A stretch of DNA of 64,000 bases. Source: Telopea speciosissima. Lineage: Eukaryota; Streptophyta; Magnoliopsida; Proteales; Proteaceae. The notes under the pieces are model-generated. The model saw nothing but the letters and a program-made list of their open reading frames with translations, made no database searches and was not told where the DNA came from. Position numbers and translations under genes: made by a program. The stretch is taken from assembly GCF_018873765.1 (NCBI RefSeq), contig NC_057918.1, positions 9,928,862 through 9,992,861 of the forward strand. The letters are read 5' to 3'. Below are positions 60,445 to 64,000 of the stretch, in pieces (position 1 is the first letter of the stretch; each line of letters starts with the position of its first letter).

Positions 60445-60890
60445 AAAGATTAGGGTGCCTGAAGTAAAAGAAGATTTAAGGAGGAAGAAAGTAGGCAAGA
60501 CATCGAGTTTAGATGGGTCCCTAATAGAATTGTGGAAGAGCTTAGGGGATCCATGATTTATCTTGGCTAACCAAGTTGTTTAATAAGATTATGAGCATAA
60601 GAAAAATACTAGGTGAATAGAGGAGAAGCATTACGATTTCGATTTAGAAAAAAGAAAGATGATATTCAAAGTTGCAATAACTAGGAGACATGAAGCTAAT
60701 GAGTCATACTACGAAATTATGGGAAAGAGTTCTTAAAACTTGCTTTAGACAAGAAACTACTATTGCGGATAACCGATTTGATTTTATACTGGGAAGATCT
60801 ATGATAAAAAAAAATGTTTACTTAGAAGACTCATAGAAAGAATTAGAGATTGTAAAAAGGATTTTCATATAAATATTAAATAGTCATTCT
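60445..60890 (+). mobile_element. RTE-clade LINE fragment
   Basis: In shifting frames it reads KIRVPEVKEDLRRKKVGKTS, SLDGSLIELWKSLGD, then DIQSCNN.GDMKLMSHTTKLW and ERVLKTCFRQETTIADNRFD followed by FILGRSM. This is the RTE linker and RT N-terminal order (family: ..GDIQNCTNYRGIKLMSHTMKLWERVI..). Stops and frame changes show it is dead. It covers the part upstream of what survives at 390-1275. Confidence 0.82.
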
Positions 60891-61516
60891 GATCATTTAG
60901 ATCATAGCCCGCTAGGGTGCGACCTATTACTCTTATATGGATTTGGGTCATTTCAAAGGGAATACTACAAAAGCATTTGAACTGTTACGAGTCCATCGAA
61001 GATGAAGAAAAGCGATTAAATATTTTGCAGATTTTACCAGTGTTTCCAGTTTATATTATTATCCATTAATCAGTTTTTTCTTTGTTGTTCTCTACCTCCC
61101 CTGCATCAGATTGGTTTTTCACTAGAAATAATAAGGTGGTATAGTCAACACTAAAGGTGCAGGCTTCCATTACATGTCAACTGATTCAGAAAGATATGTC
61201 AAGGAACTGGATTCCTAAAGCCCTTCAGTACCTCCAATCCTCTCTATTCCCATTGAATTCTGAATCATTAATTGACTGGACCATTTCTCAACTCCATTGC
61301 CCAAAACATATATCAAGTAAAAGAAAAGAAAATTTTAGAGTTCATATATCTGCTAATTGCACTAGTTCAAACTTGTAGAAACATTCTATCTTCACATAAA
61401 ACCTTGACTTCCCTTCTCCATCCTCTTTTTATCTACGATCCTGTATCCCTATTGGTATGAAAACACTGATATGCTCTAGTGAGGTTTGGTTCAGCAATTT
61501 GTTGATCTACCAATAC
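60891..61516. other. Intergenic and 3' flank of the MYB gene
   Basis: No gene is supported. The last 100-200 bases should hold the MYB 3' UTR. Confidence 0.35.
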
Positions 61517-63533
61517 TCAGAAAAATGGTTCCCCAAACATATCAGGGAATTCCCACAACATCTGGTTGTCTTGATCCAATATCGTTGTCAGGAATGAATT
61601 ATCAGATGACAAAGAGTCATCAAAGATGTTGCTAGCTTCCTCTCCAACTCTTCCTGGATTACTCTGGCCTATGTTAACCAGTGCATCATAATCCATGTCT
61701 GCAACAACACTGAAATTATCGTTACTTTCAACAATTAATTGGCTTTGCTGCATCTCATTATGTACTTGTGTTAGGCTTGAAGACCCTTGAAAGCATTGCT
61801 GTGGCTGATCAGGAGGAAGAGACACATCTTCTAGAAGGAATTCACTCCAATTGAAGGGTGGGAATGGTGTTGTCTGAAGTGGAAGAGATTGTTGGCAAGG
61901 AAAGGGTGTTGGTGAACTCACTCTTACGGTAGTGGAAAAGGAAGATGATGATGATGATGATCCTTCACTAAAGAAAATGGGTTCAATTATGTCTTGGTTG
62001 CTGCACTTTGTTGCTTCTTTAACTAGTTTTATGGCCTGAAGCTCACCCAGAAGGTCCCAAGAGTAGTTGCTATTGCTAGTGTAGTCTGACAGGCCATCTT
62101 CCATTGGTTCCATCTTTGGAGCTCTCATAGCTGTCATCAAGTGGCTTGTGATGTTTGAAATGCCATTAACTGAAGATGCTTCTGGTTTGGGCGTGAATGC
62201 ATTCCTCAAGTCTCTATTGAGGGATCCAATATGGTTTCCAGCTTTCGGGAAACAACCAATTTTACCATAGTCAGTTAGGATTTCTGAAAAAGGCTTGTGA
62301 GTGACAGGATCGATTCCCATCTGTTGGAGCTTCTTTCTCAGCTTTGTGTTCCAGAAGTTTTTAATGTCATTGTCTGTTCTTCCTGGCAACTGGGCTGCTA
62401 TTAGAGACCACCTGCACCAAAGAAGTACGGGAGTTTAGAGAGAGAGAGAGAGAGCCATTTATCCTTCCTTCAGTAACAAACAGTATGCTATGCATCATTT
62501 TCTGTTAAGTTTGTTACGATCTGCTCAGACATGTGTGACAAGTTTTTGCTGCTTCTGAATGACATGCTTAAGGAGGAAATATGTGGTTAATGGTGCTCAA
62601 TATCAGGACCATACATATAGTTCACCTACTAATCCATCAGACCCTTCATTTGATGCAGCTCATGGCTGGGGGTGGTTCTTTATCGATAACCATTACTAAT
62701 ACAGCCTCATTAACTACCTAAACAGGAGGAGATTTGGATGAAAGGTGATACAGTAAACCAACCATCAAGAAAAGGATCTCTTTCAGTTATCCTGAGCAGA
62801 AGTATGTTTGTAGGGACATTAGCTGAATAACAAAGAAGCCATGCTACCAGATGTTTACCAAGAACACTTCTTATGGAACTTGGAAGAAAAGACACAGAAA
62901 ACACATCAGAAACCTGAACCTACCCTTGACCCAAAAACTACAATAGGTGTTGCTTGACATTCTCCTTTTCTCAGATGACAACTACAAACTCTCAACCAAA
63001 TTCAAAGAACAGAAAATGACCAACATTAGCAACAGGGAAGGAAAATAAAATAAAATGCAGTACTGTGTGGAAGAAAGGGGGAAAAAGAAAAAGAAAACAA
63101 ATAATTCCAGAAAGTAATGGACAATTAGAAGTAATCCACCTGCTTCCTATGGCTTTATGAAGTCTGACAATCAATTTTTCTTCTTGAGGTGTGAAGGTAT
63201 CATGCTTGAGATCTGGCCTCAGGTAATTAGTCCACCTAAGCCTACAACTCTTCCCGCATCGTTTAAGTCCTATAGATTTAAGATCATACAAGCATGAATC
63301 CACTTTTGCAAGATAAGACTAAATTGGTTAATCTGGATGTTCCAAAAACTATATATATTTCATGTAAACCCTTATCATCAAGAATTAAAGACCTTCTAAC
63401 CTGCTTTTTTTGGTACCAATGTCCAGTTACCTGTACCATACATCGATACATAAGCGAGTATCTTTGCATCCTCCTCTGCAGTCCAAAGACCCCTTTTCAC
63501 ATTCGACTTATCGCAACATGATGGTTTCCCCAT
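61517..63533 (-). CDS. MYB35: R2R3-MYB transcription factor, MYB35/TDF1-like
   Basis: Exons (minus strand): 63533-63401, 63269-63140 and 62411-61517, giving 385 residues. Junctions fall in the usual R2R3-MYB places. The start is [18 protein letters not shown]2 has Trp17, Trp37 and Trp57 ([20 protein letters not shown], then [20 protein letters not shown]); R3 has Phe70, Trp89 and Trp108 ([20 protein letters not shown], then [20 protein letters not shown]). After it [13 protein letters not shown] is shared by the MYB35/MYB80 group, and two C-terminal blocks, [12 protein letters not shown] and [18 protein letters not shown], resemble MYB35/TDF1 and not MYB80. In Arabidopsis TDF1 acts in the anther tapetum for pollen development; the same role is inferred here. 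Position 47 is Lys (LKRCGK) where most family members have Asn. A Ser run (about nine) sits mid-protein, encoded by a 'gat' repeat on the + strand. No breaks were seen. MYB80 is the main alternative. Confidence 0.92.
62440..62453. repeat. GA microsatellite in MYB intron 2
   Basis: A short 'gagagagagagag' run just upstream (on the + strand: to the right) of the last-exon acceptor. Confidence 0.6.
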
Positions 63534-64000
63534 CTCATCCAAAATGGTGTAAGTTTATGTCAGGAAACCTAAAGTTTAAGGAGAGAAGGAAACAAATGTA
63601 GTGCTGATGCAATTTCAGAACTCTTTTGTACAAGTATGGAGGCATGAAAAGTGTGGGGTTCATTCCCATTTAACTATATTTGCATGATTAGTGTCATCCT
63701 CTCAAAAACGGTTTGAGATGGAATATCAAATAGTAATGCTTCTCCTCCCAATCCTCACACTTCGTATGCTTGGTTCCCTAGAGCACTGAGTCAGGTTCAA
63801 GATGGGTGAATTATTCGGTTAAGCATTGATCTAACCAAACCAATAATGGGATTGTTTATATCAATTGGTGTGTGGTGTGTGAATGGTGGAAGCTCTTCCT
63901 AACTCAGGGAGTAATCAGAATAACAAGAACATTCATTAATTAAACAAATAATACTGCGAATTCTGTTGCAGTTATTGACACCTAGTTTGCATGAATAGTA
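63534..64000. other. Upstream region of the MYB35-like gene
   Basis: The 5' leader and promoter are expected here. I cannot identify a TATA box or known element with confidence. Confidence 0.35.

Noticed and set aside
1-64000. CRISPR arrays, operons, rRNA or organelle DNA
   Set aside because: No regular spaced repeats, no rRNA-like sequence and no organelle genes were seen. Gene structure is that of a plant nuclear genome.

Overview
The window is nuclear DNA of a flowering plant, most likely a eudicot. It is AT-rich, its genes carry many GT-AG introns, and five recognisable plant genes lie far apart in a large load of old transposons. I cannot name the species. The protein matches below come from memory of the families, not from a search.

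Layout. 0.4-1.3 kb: a 5'-truncated RTE LINE. 1.9-5.0 kb (-): a six-exon bHLH transcription factor closest to bHLH79. 5-13.8 kb: repeats, including a solo LTR with its target duplication, a decayed DYW-type PPR gene fragment and several inverted-repeat elements. 13.9-18.3 kb (+): the small oligosaccharyltransferase subunit OST5/TMEM258, whose start codon is the last three bases of an exon. 18.9-20.6 kb: a 1.7-kb PIF/Harbinger-like element. 21.9-22.9 kb (-): an L1 fragment. 24.2-25.1 kb (-): a dynein light chain (LC8) protein with a long N-terminal extension. 25.6-27.5 kb: word-repeat elements, a SINE and a foldback. 28.6-37.7 kb (+): a coiled-coil protein gene with a nonsense codon and lost splice donors, probably a pseudogene, with a broken Copia copy in one intron. 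38-46.7 kb: no genes, many foldback elements. 47.2-59.3 kb (+): a nine-exon EDR2-like (DUF1336) protein whose 7.6-kb first intron holds a non-autonomous LTR element with a hAT-like element nested in one LTR. 60.4-60.9 kb: another RTE relic. 61.5-63.5 kb (-): an R2R3-MYB of the MYB35/TDF1 (tapetum) type.

The genes do not form one pathway. Each is an ordinary single plant locus: transcription factors (bHLH79, MYB35), ER N-glycosylation (OST5), dynein-type light chain and lipid/defence-related DUF1336. I found no gene cluster and no clearly new system. What stands out is the repeat landscape: at least eight short foldback elements falling into a few families, and a second group of elements built from degenerate repeats of one short word each (ATCGATATC, CGAAATTTC, CGGATACGGAT, CGTATAATACG) between inverted ends.
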